Below, in pieces: positions 1 to 7,695 of a stretch of 64,000 nt of DNA (position 1 is its first letter; each line of letters opens with the position of its first letter). The translations under genes and the position numbers were made by a program. The notes under the pieces are model-generated. The model saw only the letters and a list, made by a program, of their open reading frames with translations. It ran no database searches and was not told the DNA's origin. The DNA comes from Saliphagus infecundisoli. Its GTDB lineage: Archaea > Halobacteriota > Halobacteria > Halobacteriales > Natrialbaceae. The DNA lies in contig NZ_JAIWHV010000002.1 of NCBI RefSeq assembly GCF_020177375.1, forward strand, positions 62,001 through 126,000, in the 5' to 3' direction.

Positions 1-579
1 GACGAACAGCGCGAGATGGGGGAGGAGGTCGTCGATCGTCTCGCGTTCGGTCGCCCGGTCGGCGAGTTCGTCCAACGTGCTCGCGAGGTCGAAGACGAGC
101 CGGATCTCCCCGTCGGCGGCGAGCTCGGCGAGTCGACGGCTCACCCGGTCGGGACAGAAGCCGTTGGCGAAGACGACCTCGGCCGACCGGAGGGCCGCCT
201 CGTCCGCCTCGGTGAGTTCGAGGTTCTTCGCGGCGCCGCCGCCGGTGACGATGGTTCGCTCGCCGTCGGGATCGCGAAACACCATGCAGTACGTCGAGCG
301 CTCCTCGTCGTCGTAGCGGACTCTCGCCGTCGAGACGCCCTCCTCGCGGAGGTTCGCCTCGACCAGGTCGGCGTTGTCGTCGTTGCCCAGTTGGACGACG
401 ACGCCCGTGTCGTGACCGAGCCGGGAGAGCCCGACCGCGCCGTTTGCGGCGACCCCGCCGAAGCCGACCGACTCCTCGTGGACGTAGGCGCCCGCGTCGG
501 GCTCGGGCAGGTTCGAGACCAGGTACTCCTCGTCTACTAACGCGCTGCCGACCGAGACGACCTCGAGGGGCTCCTCCAT
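1..579 (-). CDS. PfkB-family carbohydrate kinase, 3' end cut by window edge
   Basis: The frame is open from an ATG at 579 to the window edge, giving about 193 N-terminal residues; the C-terminal half with the PfkB ATP-binding signature lies outside. The visible part has the family's opening strand (VVSVGSALVDEEYLV), the glycine pair of the sugar site (VGFGGVAANGAVGLSRLG), and GDERT-like segments (DPDGERTIVTGGGAAKNL). Such ribokinase-fold enzymes phosphorylate sugars or nucleosides in the cytoplasm. The substrate cannot be read from this fragment. The gene diverges from the lipoprotein at 737. Confidence 0.82.
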   Translation of the reverse strand, partial: MEEPLEVVSVGSALVDEEYLVSNLPEPDAGAYVHEESVGFGGVAANGAVGLSRLGHDTGVVVQLGNDDNADLVEANLREEGVSTARVRYDDEERSTYCMVFRDPDGERTIVTGGGAAKNLELTEADEAALRSAEVVFANGFCPDRVSRRLAELAADGEIRLVFDLASTLDELADRATERETIDDLLPHLALFV

Positions 580-736
580 ACCGACACTGGGGACGTCGGG
601 AACGTAAGTGTGGCCGGTTTCGGATCGGGGACACGGGTGAGGCTCCGCGACGAGCCGCGCCGATCAGCGCGGTCAATGGCGGAAATTCCGCGTGTCAGGC
701 CCCAACACTTTTGTGACCGCTGCCTAGTCACTACAC

Positions 737-1669
737 ATGGACCGACGAGACCTGTTACGGGGCGGCGCAGCCGTGGCCGCGATGGCGGTCGCCGGCTGCT
801 CGGAGAGTGGAAACGGCAACGGGAACGGCGGCAACGGTAATGGTAACGGCGGTAACGGCGGCAACGGTGGGGACGAAACGGACGACGGCGAAAACGCGAC
901 CGACGACGGAAACGAGACGACCGACGACGAAACCGACGAGTCCGGCGGCGCTGACGACAACGAGACCAGAGACGGCAACGAAACCGGGGGCGAGGATACG
1001 ACCGACAACGAAACCAACGGGTCCGACGGCGCGATGGACGGCGGGGAGAACGAAACCGACGACTCCGCCAACGACACCACGGACGAGGAGGAAACCGAGT
1101 CCGACGGCACGGACGGCAACGAGAGCGGGGGCGACAGCGCGCTGTTCGCGGACACCGTCGAGGCCGAGAGCTCCTACGCGTTCGAAACCGAGGGCGGCGA
1201 GGGGGCCGAAGCGGCCGTCTCGAGCGGCCGGGTCGACGGGGAGAACATGTACGTGACGATCGAGGAGAGTGGCGAGACCGTCGAGATGTACGTCGTCGAC
1301 GGTGAGACGTACTTCGTCGAGGGCGAGCAGTGTATGACCCTCCCTGGGATGGGCGAGCAGGAGTTCGATCAGGAAGCAGTCGAGGATCCGGAGGCCGAGG
1401 CGGAGGCCCAGCCGGAGCTAGAGGCCAGCGGCCGGGACACCATCGACGGCGAGGAGGTCCGGGTCTTCGAACTCAGCGGCGACGAAGCGGCCGAATACGA
1501 CCAGGACGTGACCTACTACGTCAGCGTCGAGACCGGCTACGTCCGCCGGATCGAGACCGGCGAGTCGGTCACCGACTTCCACTCGTGGGGCGACGTCGAC
1601 CCCGTCGAAGCCCCCGAAATGGAGTGTATGGACATGGGAGAGTTCAACGAAAGCGACGTTCCGATGTAG
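737..1669 (+). CDS. Tat-exported lipoprotein with Gly-Asn/acidic tether
   Basis: A 310-residue protein beginning MDRRDLLRGGAAVAAMAVAGC: twin Arg, a hydrophobic stretch and a lipobox ending at Cys20, so it is expected to be Tat-exported and lipid-anchored outside the membrane. Residues about 24-140 are low complexity (Gly-Asn, then Asp/Glu/Thr), a flexible halophilic spacer. The remaining ~165 residues form a beta-rich domain (NMYVTIEESGETVEMYVVDGETY split over two strands) reminiscent of LolA/LppX-like lipoprotein folds, but I cannot name a function. A CTTTT promoter-like tract sits about 30 nt before the ATG, consistent with a leaderless mRNA. Confidence 0.8.
   Translation: MDRRDLLRGGAAVAAMAVAGCSESGNGNGNGGNGNGNGGNGGNGGDETDDGENATDDGNETTDDETDESGGADDNETRDGNETGGEDTTDNETNGSDGAMDGGENETDDSANDTTDEEETESDGTDGNESGGDSALFADTVEAESSYAFETEGGEGAEAAVSSGRVDGENMYVTIEESGETVEMYVVDGETYFVEGEQCMTLPGMGEQEFDQEAVEDPEAEAEAQPELEASGRDTIDGEEVRVFELSGDEAAEYDQDVTYYVSVETGYVRRIETGESVTDFHSWGDVDPVEAPEMECMDMGEFNESDVPM
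809..870 (+). repeat. Gly-Asn codon repeat (GGN AAY) in lipoprotein tether
   Basis: Short tandem GGCAAC/GGTAAC-type hexamers encode alternating Gly and Asn just after the lipobox cysteine. The same kind of tract occurs in the lipoproteins at 20222-21733 and 41238-42449, so it is a recurring surface-tether design in this genome rather than a one-off repeat. Confidence 0.75.
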
Positions 1670-1738
1670 CCACGAGAACGCGACGCTCCCGGGTCGTCGA
1701 AAATTCGGAGACCGGGGCCGAAAAAACGGAGTCGCCGA

Positions 1739-2128
1739 TCAGATGACGCGGTTCTGGAGGTAGTCGAGGTGTTTGGCGTTGTAGACGATCCGGACCTCCT
1801 CGGCGGCGGGCGAGCCGATGCAGGTCAGGCGGACGTTTTTCTCCTCGACTTCCTCGTCGGAGAGGATCTGTTGCATGTCCATGTCGATCTCGCCCTCCCG
1901 GACGATGGCGGCGCAGTTCGCACACGCGCCGGCCCGACACGAAAAGGGCCAGTCGTAGCCCTGGGCCTCGGCGGCCTCGAGGATGTACTCGCCCTCGTTG
2001 ACGTCCAGGCTGCCGTAGTCTTCCTCGTCGAAGCCGGCGTCGGCGGCCTTCTCGAAGAGGTCGTCGTCGTCCATTTCCCAGCCCTGGTCGTCCAGTACTT
2101 CGTAGTTCAGGTATTCTACCGTGGGCAT
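1739..2128 (-). CDS. fdx: 2Fe-2S ferredoxin (halophilic plant type)
   Basis: The 129-residue protein [17 protein letters not shown]... matches the size and layout of haloarchaeal [2Fe-2S] ferredoxins: an acidic N-terminal insertion (residues ~15-45) followed by the plant-type fold. Cluster ligands are seen in CRAGACANC (C-x4-C-x2-C) and a distal Cys in [10 protein letters not shown] chose the ATG at 2128 because the protein starts there in the family; upstream extension adds nonconserved sequence. It is a soluble electron carrier, for example for 2-oxoacid oxidoreductases, and could also feed the nitrite and nitrate reductases 3-8 kb away (inference). Confidence 0.93.
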   Translation of the reverse strand: MPTVEYLNYEVLDDQGWEMDDDDLFEKAADAGFDEEDYGSLDVNEGEYILEAAEAQGYDWPFSCRAGACANCAAIVREGEIDMDMQQILSDEEVEEKNVRLTCIGSPAAEEVRIVYNAKHLDYLQNRVI

Positions 2129-2248
2129 CACCCGCCGGTTCGAGACCCGGACTGGTATAGCTTGCTGTTGCGGCCCCGGGCGTCTCTCACTAGCATACGG
2201 CACGCCCGGACGGGAGTCGGTGGACGATCGGTCGGAAACCGCGGGCGA

Positions 2249-3430
2249 TCAGAACCCGAAGATCGGGAGAAATCGGAACGTCAGGAAGGCGCCGACCGTC
2301 GAGATGATCGGGACGACGTTCTGCATGAGGATCACCCGGGCGGTCGTCGAGGGGTTGAAGAGGTCCGAGGCGCTCGGGATGTCGTCGGTCTCCTCCTCGC
2401 CGATCTCGGGGGCGGGTTCGCCCTCCTCCTCCGCGGTGAGGGCGCCGACGGACACCGCAGTCTCCTCGCCCCGGCGGGCGTCGGTCAGCGTCGTCGTCCG
2501 GGTCGCCCGGCCCCAGCCCAGGCCGATGATGCTCATCGTCGCGACGACGACGAAACTCGCGGGGATCCCGATCGCCGACAGGACGATGACGATCGAGGAG
2601 GCGACGACGGCGACGACGATCGCCGCCGTCAGCGGGAGGTTCGTGATGTCGTTGCCCAGCGTATCGAGCGTGCGCCGGGCGATCGTGAAACAGCCGACCG
2701 CGACCGCGGCCGAGCCGATCAGGATCAGCGGGATCATCCCGACGTCGCCGGTCGCGTAGATCGGTGCGATCGCGTTCGCGATGTTGCTCGTCCCCGAGGA
2801 AAAGGCCATCAGGCAGCCGATGACGACGACGACCGCCGCGCCGGCGGTCCCGCGGCGGTCGAGACCGTCCGGCGTCCGGACCGTCGGAACGACCCCCTCC
2901 AGGGAGACCGACAGCATCGGCTCCTCGCCCTCGCCGTCCTCGATCGCGACCCAGGCGTTGATCGCCGGATAGAAGTACCGGCCGATCACGCCCGAGACCC
3001 AGAAGCCGATGATCGGCGCGACGACCCACCAGATGACGATCTCGCCGAGGACGGCCCAGTCGAGTTCGCCGGTCGCGAGCCCGAGGGCGGCGATCGCCCC
3101 CACGGCAGTCATCGACGTCGAGGCCGGCACGCCCGCACGATTTCCCAGGAACAGGGCGCCGCCGATGAAAAAGAGCACGGCGACGTTGGCCTCGAGGGTG
3201 AAGACGCTCGTGTCGGTGACGAGTTCCTCGCCGAGAGTCGTGACGACCGCCGGCCCGATCGTGATCGCGCCGAGAAAGAAGAAGATCGACATGAGCGCCG
3301 CCGCCGCGAGCTTCGTGATGACGTTCGCGCCGACGGCGGGGCCGAACGCCGGGCCGGTCGTCGCGCCGCCGATGTTGTAACCGACGAAGACGGCGACCAG
3401 GAGACCGACGACCAGGAGTACCTCGCTCAC
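2249..3430 (-). CDS. PiT-family inorganic phosphate permease
   Basis: A 393-residue multispanning membrane protein with the two PHO4 half-signatures: GYNIGGATTGPAFGP near the N-terminus and SSGTSNIANAIAPIYATGD in the second half. The family moves phosphate with a cation across the membrane. A central hydrophilic loop (about residues 150-190) separates the halves, and a soluble acidic segment (GALTAEEEGEPAPEIGEEE) precedes the last helices. The GTG at 3430 is the first start that gives the membrane-inserted N-terminus (VSEVLLVVGLLVAVFVG). It is divergent from larE. Confidence 0.92.
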   Translation of the reverse strand: MSEVLLVVGLLVAVFVGYNIGGATTGPAFGPAVGANVITKLAAAALMSIFFFLGAITIGPAVVTTLGEELVTDTSVFTLEANVAVLFFIGGALFLGNRAGVPASTSMTAVGAIAALGLATGELDWAVLGEIVIWWVVAPIIGFWVSGVIGRYFYPAINAWVAIEDGEGEEPMLSVSLEGVVPTVRTPDGLDRRGTAGAAVVVVIGCLMAFSSGTSNIANAIAPIYATGDVGMIPLILIGSAAVAVGCFTIARRTLDTLGNDITNLPLTAAIVVAVVASSIVIVLSAIGIPASFVVVATMSIIGLGWGRATRTTTLTDARRGEETAVSVGALTAEEEGEPAPEIGEEETDDIPSASDLFNPSTTARVILMQNVVPIISTVGAFLTFRFLPIFGF

Positions 3431-3560
3431 ACCGGATAGTCGAACGCGGCGGTTAAAAACACCCGTATCGGCGCGGGGGAGCCGACCGGAGGCCGGCGCG
3501 CCCAGTGGGGATGGCGGCCGGGGACAACGCGCTTTTGGCCTCCCGGCCCGAACCCGGCCC

Positions 3561-4442
3561 ATGACCACGCAGGCCAAACGCGAGGCCGTCCGCGCGGACC
3601 TCGCCGACCGCGATGGCGCCCTCGTCGCCTTCTCCGGGGGCGTCGACTCGAGCGTCGTCGCCGCACTCGCCCACGACGCCATCGGCGACGACGCCGTCGC
3701 CTGCACCGCCAAAAGCGAGACCCTCCCCGAGGCCGAGCTCTCGGAGGCAAAGCGGGTCGCCGATGAGATCGGGATCCGCCACGAGGTCGTGGAGTTCTCG
3801 GAACTCGACAGCGACGCGTTCGTCGAGAACGACGAGGACCGGTGCTATCACTGCCGGACGATGCGGCTCGGACGGATGTTCGAGAAGGCCCGCGAGCTCG
3901 GAATCGGAACCGTCTGTGACGGCACCAACGCCGACGACCCCGGCGCCGGCCACCGCCCCGGACTGCGCGCCGTCGAGGAACTCGACGTCGTCTCGCCGCT
4001 GCTTTCCCACGGGATCACCAAAGAGGAGGTCCGCGAGATCGCCGACGACTACGGGCTCTCGGTCGCGGACAAGCCCGCGATGGCGTGTCTCTCCTCGCGG
4101 ATCCCCACCGGCCTCTCGGTGACCGAAGAGCGCCTGAGCCGGATCGAACGCGCCGAGGCCGTCCTCCGCGAGCGGGGCTTCTCGGGGTTTCGGGTCAGGG
4201 ACCACGACGGCCTCGCGCGCATCGAGATCGATCCCGAGGAACTCCCCGAGGCGCTCGATCAAACCTTCGCCGAGGAGGTCAACGCGGCGCTTTCGGAACT
4301 GGGATTCGACCACGTCACCCTCGACCTCCAGGGGTATCGGACGGGAAGCGTCAGTCCCGGGGGCGAGGAGACCGACGACTCCGACGACGAGCCCCTCGTC
4401 GAGAACGTCTTCGACGTCCAGTACCCGACCGACGGTCCCTAA
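3561..4442 (+). CDS. larE: ATP-dependent sacrificial sulfur transferase LarE-like
   Basis: A 293-residue PP-loop ATPase. The N-terminus carries the pyrophosphatase motif AFSGGVDSSVVAALA, followed by CYHCRT and CDGTNADDPGAGHRPGLRA. KPAMACLSSRIPTG contains the cysteine position known in LarE to donate its sulfur during nickel-pincer cofactor synthesis. The C-terminus is acidic. LarB and LarC are not in the window, so the sulfur acceptor here is not proven; the family is common in haloarchaea. A CTTTT promoter tract lies about 28 nt before the ATG, indicating a leaderless transcript. Confidence 0.88.
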   Translation: MTTQAKREAVRADLADRDGALVAFSGGVDSSVVAALAHDAIGDDAVACTAKSETLPEAELSEAKRVADEIGIRHEVVEFSELDSDAFVENDEDRCYHCRTMRLGRMFEKARELGIGTVCDGTNADDPGAGHRPGLRAVEELDVVSPLLSHGITKEEVREIADDYGLSVADKPAMACLSSRIPTGLSVTEERLSRIERAEAVLRERGFSGFRVRDHDGLARIEIDPEELPEALDQTFAEEVNAALSELGFDHVTLDLQGYRTGSVSPGGEETDDSDDEPLVENVFDVQYPTDGP

Positions 4443-4621
4443 GCCGAGGCGACGCCGGGACCGGACGAACCGTCCCGTGAGCGCCGATCCGTTTGACGAT
4501 CGCCGTATTATCTCCCTTGGATTCCCTAAGTAACTCGCCAAACGCTGTAGAATACGAATTGGATGGTGAAATATTGCGCTATACCATACGTTCGTCGTCC
4601 CCCACCGGATAGAGATGGACG

Positions 4622-5032
4622 ATGGCCGAGGACCTCCCCGCGGCGTGGCGCCGGGACCAGCGACGGACGTACACCCCCGCCGACGGCGACGACGAACTCG
4701 AGTACGCGACCTACCTCCACGAGTCGGGCGACCTCCGGCTCCGGATCGCGCCCGCCTCCCTCGACGGCTACGAGACCCCCGGGTACACCCTCCAGGCGAC
4801 GACGTACCCGGGGCTCGACTTCTCGGAAACGTTCCGGATCCGACAGGTGCTCACGTTCGGCCGCTGTCGGGCGATCGCGGTCCGGTTCATGGAGCTCTTT
4901 GCGGCCGCCTACGACGGTCCCGCCGACCTGGAGGCGGCCCTCGAGTACGGGTTCGACCGGACGAAAGCCTCGGGAGTCACGGATGGCCCCCTCGACCTCG
5001 GTACGGACGGGATCGACGAACGCCGGAACTAA
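4622..5032 (+). CDS. Conserved-type haloarchaeal hypothetical protein (136 aa)
   Basis: I do not recognise a named family. The protein (MAEDLPAAWRRDQRRTYTP...) is soluble with alternating acidic strands (ELEYATYLHESGDLRLRIAP) and a helical C-terminal part (FMELFAAAYDGPADLEAALEY). No metal ligands or signal are evident. It ends in a 4-nt tail-to-tail overlap with nirA (shared CTAA at 5029-5032). Codon use and composition match the neighbours, so it is probably a real gene rather than a shadow. Confidence 0.65.
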   Translation: MAEDLPAAWRRDQRRTYTPADGDDELEYATYLHESGDLRLRIAPASLDGYETPGYTLQATTYPGLDFSETFRIRQVLTFGRCRAIAVRFMELFAAAYDGPADLEAALEYGFDRTKASGVTDGPLDLGTDGIDERRN

Positions 5033-6792
5033 TCGTCGCTCGGAGCGGGGTTCGGAGAGGCGGCGGCCGGTTTCTCTCCGTCGGCGTAGGGGTACCACGC
5101 CTGCTTGCCGTCGTGCATGTACGGCGCCTCGAAGTCGGTCTCGGCGGGTTCACACAGCTCGACGATCGGCTCGGTCCCCGTCTCCTCGACCCACTCGCGG
5201 AAGGACTGGCCCTCCGTGCGGTGGGCGGCGAACGCCTCCAGAATCGACTTGATCGCGGCGGGGGCCTCGTCGGCGGGCACCCGCTGGGCGACCCACTCGA
5301 CGAACGAGGGCTCGGCGCCGATCCCGCCGCCGACGCCGATGTCGAACGCCTCGACCATCTCGCCGTCCTTGCGGGCGCGCATCCCCTGGAGACCGATGTC
5401 TGCGGTCAGCGCCTGGCCGCAGTCGGCGGTACACCCCGAGTAGTGCATCTTGATCCCTCCGGCGTCGTCGGGGAGGTCGACGTTCGCCTCGAGCCACCTG
5501 AGCATCCGGCTCATTCGCACCTTCGTCTCGGTCAGCGCGAGCGAACAGAACTCGGTGCCGGTACAGGCCATCGCGCCCCGATCGAAGATCGAGGGGGTCG
5601 GCGAGTAGGTCGAAAGCAGGGGTTCGGCGAGCAGCGCGTCGAGGTCGTCGTCGGCGACGTCGACGATCACGGGGTTCTGGCGGCGGGTGAGCCGGACTTC
5701 GCCCGACCCGTAGGAATCGGCGAGGTCGGCGAGGGCGATGGCGTCTCCGGCGGGCATCCGGCCGACGGGGACCGAGAGCCCGACGTAGTTGCGGCCGTCG
5801 CGCTGGTCGCCGACGCCGACGTGGTCGTGGGGGCCGTCTTCGGGCGATCTCCCGGCGTTGTACGTGTACTCCTCGCGAAAGTCCTCGCCCGCAGTGTGGA
5901 GATCGAAATCGACGTAGCCCGCCTGGAGGGTCTCGCGGATCTTTTCCATGCCCCAGTCGTCCGCGAAGAAGCGCGAGCGGTTCTTCGAGCGGTTCTGGCG
6001 GCCGCCGTGGTCGTGGTAGAGCTCGACGAACCCGCGGCCGACCTCGTAGGCGTTCTCCGGGCGGACGAAGACATCGAGCGGGGTCGCCGCCCGGGGCTGG
6101 CGCCCGCCGAGGCCGCCGCCGACCCGGACGTTGAACCCCCGGACCTCCTCGCCGTCGATCTCCTTGCGGGCGGGCTCGAAGCCGACGTCGTTGATCGAGT
6201 CCTGGGCACAGCCCACTTTGCAGCCCGTTGCGCTGATGTTGAACTTCCGGGGCATGTTCGCGAGCGCGTCGTCCCCGCGAAGCTCGGTCTGGAACCGCTT
6301 CAGGAGGTCGCCGGTCTCGACGTACTCCTCGGCTTTCCCGTGGAGGGGACACCCCGAGATGTTGCGCATCGTGTCCCCGCCCGCAGACCGAGAGGAGACG
6401 CCCACTTCCTCCAACTTCTCCCAGATTTCGGGAACGTCCTCGAGTTCGATCCAGTGGAGCTGAACCGATTGTCGGGTCGTGAGGTCGATCCAGCCGTTGC
6501 CGAACTCGGGGTTCTCGGCGGGGCCGGTCGCGTACTCGCGGGCGACTTCGGCGATCGCTCGAAGCTGTCCCGGCGAGAGGATCCCGCTGGCGTTCGTCAG
6601 CCGCATCATGAAATAGGACTCCTGGCCCGAGCGCTGGTGGAAGACTCCCCAGAACTTGAAACGAGTGAACCACTCGTCGCGTTCGTCCTCGGGGATCGCC
6701 TCGAAGCCGCCGTTTTCGGCGAACTCGACGATGTGCTCGCGGACCTCGTCGCCGTAACAGTCGGCCTTGTACTCCTCCTTTTTGTGGACCAC
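5029..6792 (-). CDS. nirA: Ferredoxin-dependent assimilatory nitrite reductase
   Basis: A 587-residue siroheme/[4Fe-4S] enzyme of the nitrite/sulfite reductase family, with two repeated half-domains. The cofactor ligands are CTGTEFC (about residue 408) and CTADC (about residue 453), the family's C-x5-C...C-x3-C pattern. It reduces nitrite to ammonium with six electrons, probably from ferredoxin. The GTG start at 6792 gives VVHKKEEYKADCYGDEVREH, the usual N-terminus. A TATA-like AGATATAG at 6884-6891 (minus strand CTATATCT) would start the mRNA some 70 nt upstream. Sulfite reductase is the alternative, but nasA and mobA next door favour nitrite. Confidence 0.9.
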   Translation of the reverse strand: MVHKKEEYKADCYGDEVREHIVEFAENGGFEAIPEDERDEWFTRFKFWGVFHQRSGQESYFMMRLTNASGILSPGQLRAIAEVAREYATGPAENPEFGNGWIDLTTRQSVQLHWIELEDVPEIWEKLEEVGVSSRSAGGDTMRNISGCPLHGKAEEYVETGDLLKRFQTELRGDDALANMPRKFNISATGCKVGCAQDSINDVGFEPARKEIDGEEVRGFNVRVGGGLGGRQPRAATPLDVFVRPENAYEVGRGFVELYHDHGGRQNRSKNRSRFFADDWGMEKIRETLQAGYVDFDLHTAGEDFREEYTYNAGRSPEDGPHDHVGVGDQRDGRNYVGLSVPVGRMPAGDAIALADLADSYGSGEVRLTRRQNPVIVDVADDDLDALLAEPLLSTYSPTPSIFDRGAMACTGTEFCSLALTETKVRMSRMLRWLEANVDLPDDAGGIKMHYSGCTADCGQALTADIGLQGMRARKDGEMVEAFDIGVGGGIGAEPSFVEWVAQRVPADEAPAAIKSILEAFAAHRTEGQSFREWVEETGTEPIVELCEPAETDFEAPYMHDGKQAWYPYADGEKPAAASPNPAPSDD

Positions 6793-7024
6793 TCAGACCA
6801 CCCCAGATGGACGTTCGTCGCTATTCTTCTCTGAACGGTCTCGTTTCGTGGTGGACATCATGGATAGTGGCCATGTTGTGAACAGATATAGTAGTAATCA
6901 TTGACAAACAACGTATTTTCTCCCCCCCATCCGTCGGAATCGACCGATCTCGAAGGACATATGATCAGTACTAGGACGTTCCCCACGAACCGCGGACGCC
7001 GGTTCGCCGGCGGTTTCTGGACGG

Positions 7025-7693
7025 TTATCGACCGGGACCGGACGGCCCCGGTCGGACGTCCGCGGGCCCGCCCCGCTCGCGGGTTTCGAGCCGACGCCGG
7101 ACCCGCGCCAGGTCCGCCGGCGTATTGACCGCCCGGAGACGGTCGGGATCGGCCCACTCCCGGAGGTCCGCTTCGGGAACCCGAACCGTCTCGAGCCCCG
7201 AGACGGCAGCGACCAGGCGGCGCTCGTCGGCCCGGAGGGCGGCCTCGCAGGCCCGGCGCGCTCGCCGAGAGTCGTAGACGGCCGCGAGCGGCTGGGGGTA
7301 CTCCTCGAGGACGGGGGCGGTCGCGTCGCACCCACTGCGCTCGTGGGTCTCGAACAGCCGGGCGACGACCTTTGTTTCGAGCAGCGGGAGGTCACAGGCG
7401 AGGGCGATGGTCCGGTCGCCGTCGGCGACACGGAGCCCGCGGGCGAGCCCCGCGACGGGGCCGGCGTCGCACTCGTCGTCGCGGTCGAGCGCGAATCGCG
7501 TTTCGGGAGGAAGGACCGCCTCGAACGCCCCGCGCTGGTCGGGCCGGCAGTTGACGACGACCTCCCCGACCTCGGGAGCAACCGCCCGGACGACCCGGGC
7601 GATCATCGGCTCGCCCGCGACGCGCTCGAGGGCCTTCTCGCGGTCGCCGAACCGTTCGGAGAAGCCGCCGGCGACGACGACCGCCGAGCGCAC
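7025..7693 (-). CDS. mobA: Molybdenum cofactor guanylyltransferase MobA
   Basis: A 222-residue nucleotidyltransferase that joins GMP to molybdopterin, giving the MGD cofactor needed by nitrate reductase. The N-terminal signature VVVAGGFSERFGDREKALERV is clear (GG, R-F-G, K), as are ALACDLPLLE (metal-binding Asp) and VNTPADLARV near the C-terminus. The GTG at 7693 lies only 2 nt after the nasA stop, so the two are co-transcribed and the product serves NasA locally. Upstream in-frame starts would run into nasA. Confidence 0.9.
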   Translation of the reverse strand: MRSAVVVAGGFSERFGDREKALERVAGEPMIARVVRAVAPEVGEVVVNCRPDQRGAFEAVLPPETRFALDRDDECDAGPVAGLARGLRVADGDRTIALACDLPLLETKVVARLFETHERSGCDATAPVLEEYPQPLAAVYDSRRARRACEAALRADERRLVAAVSGLETVRVPEADLREWADPDRLRAVNTPADLARVRRRLETRERGGPADVRPGPSGPGR

Positions 7694-7695
7694 GG

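Noticed and set aside
809-870. Gly-Asn hexamer arrays considered as CRISPR or other non-coding repeats
   Set aside because: Units are 6 bp, in frame and inside genes; there are no spacers.
1769-3439. Very long plus-strand open frame (556 codons) across the ferredoxin and phosphate permease genes
   Set aside because: It is Asp/Arg/Gly-rich with no domain and is antisense to two well-supported genes; long antisense frames are routine in GC-rich haloarchaeal DNA.
4615-6834. 739-codon plus-strand frame opposite nirA
   Set aside because: Low-complexity Arg/Val/Asp composition and complete overlap with nirA, which has clear siroheme-cluster motifs.
6793-7024. Gap between nirA and mobA searched for a small gene or RNA
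   Set aside because: Only a TATA-like site for nirA and no supported ORF or structured RNA.
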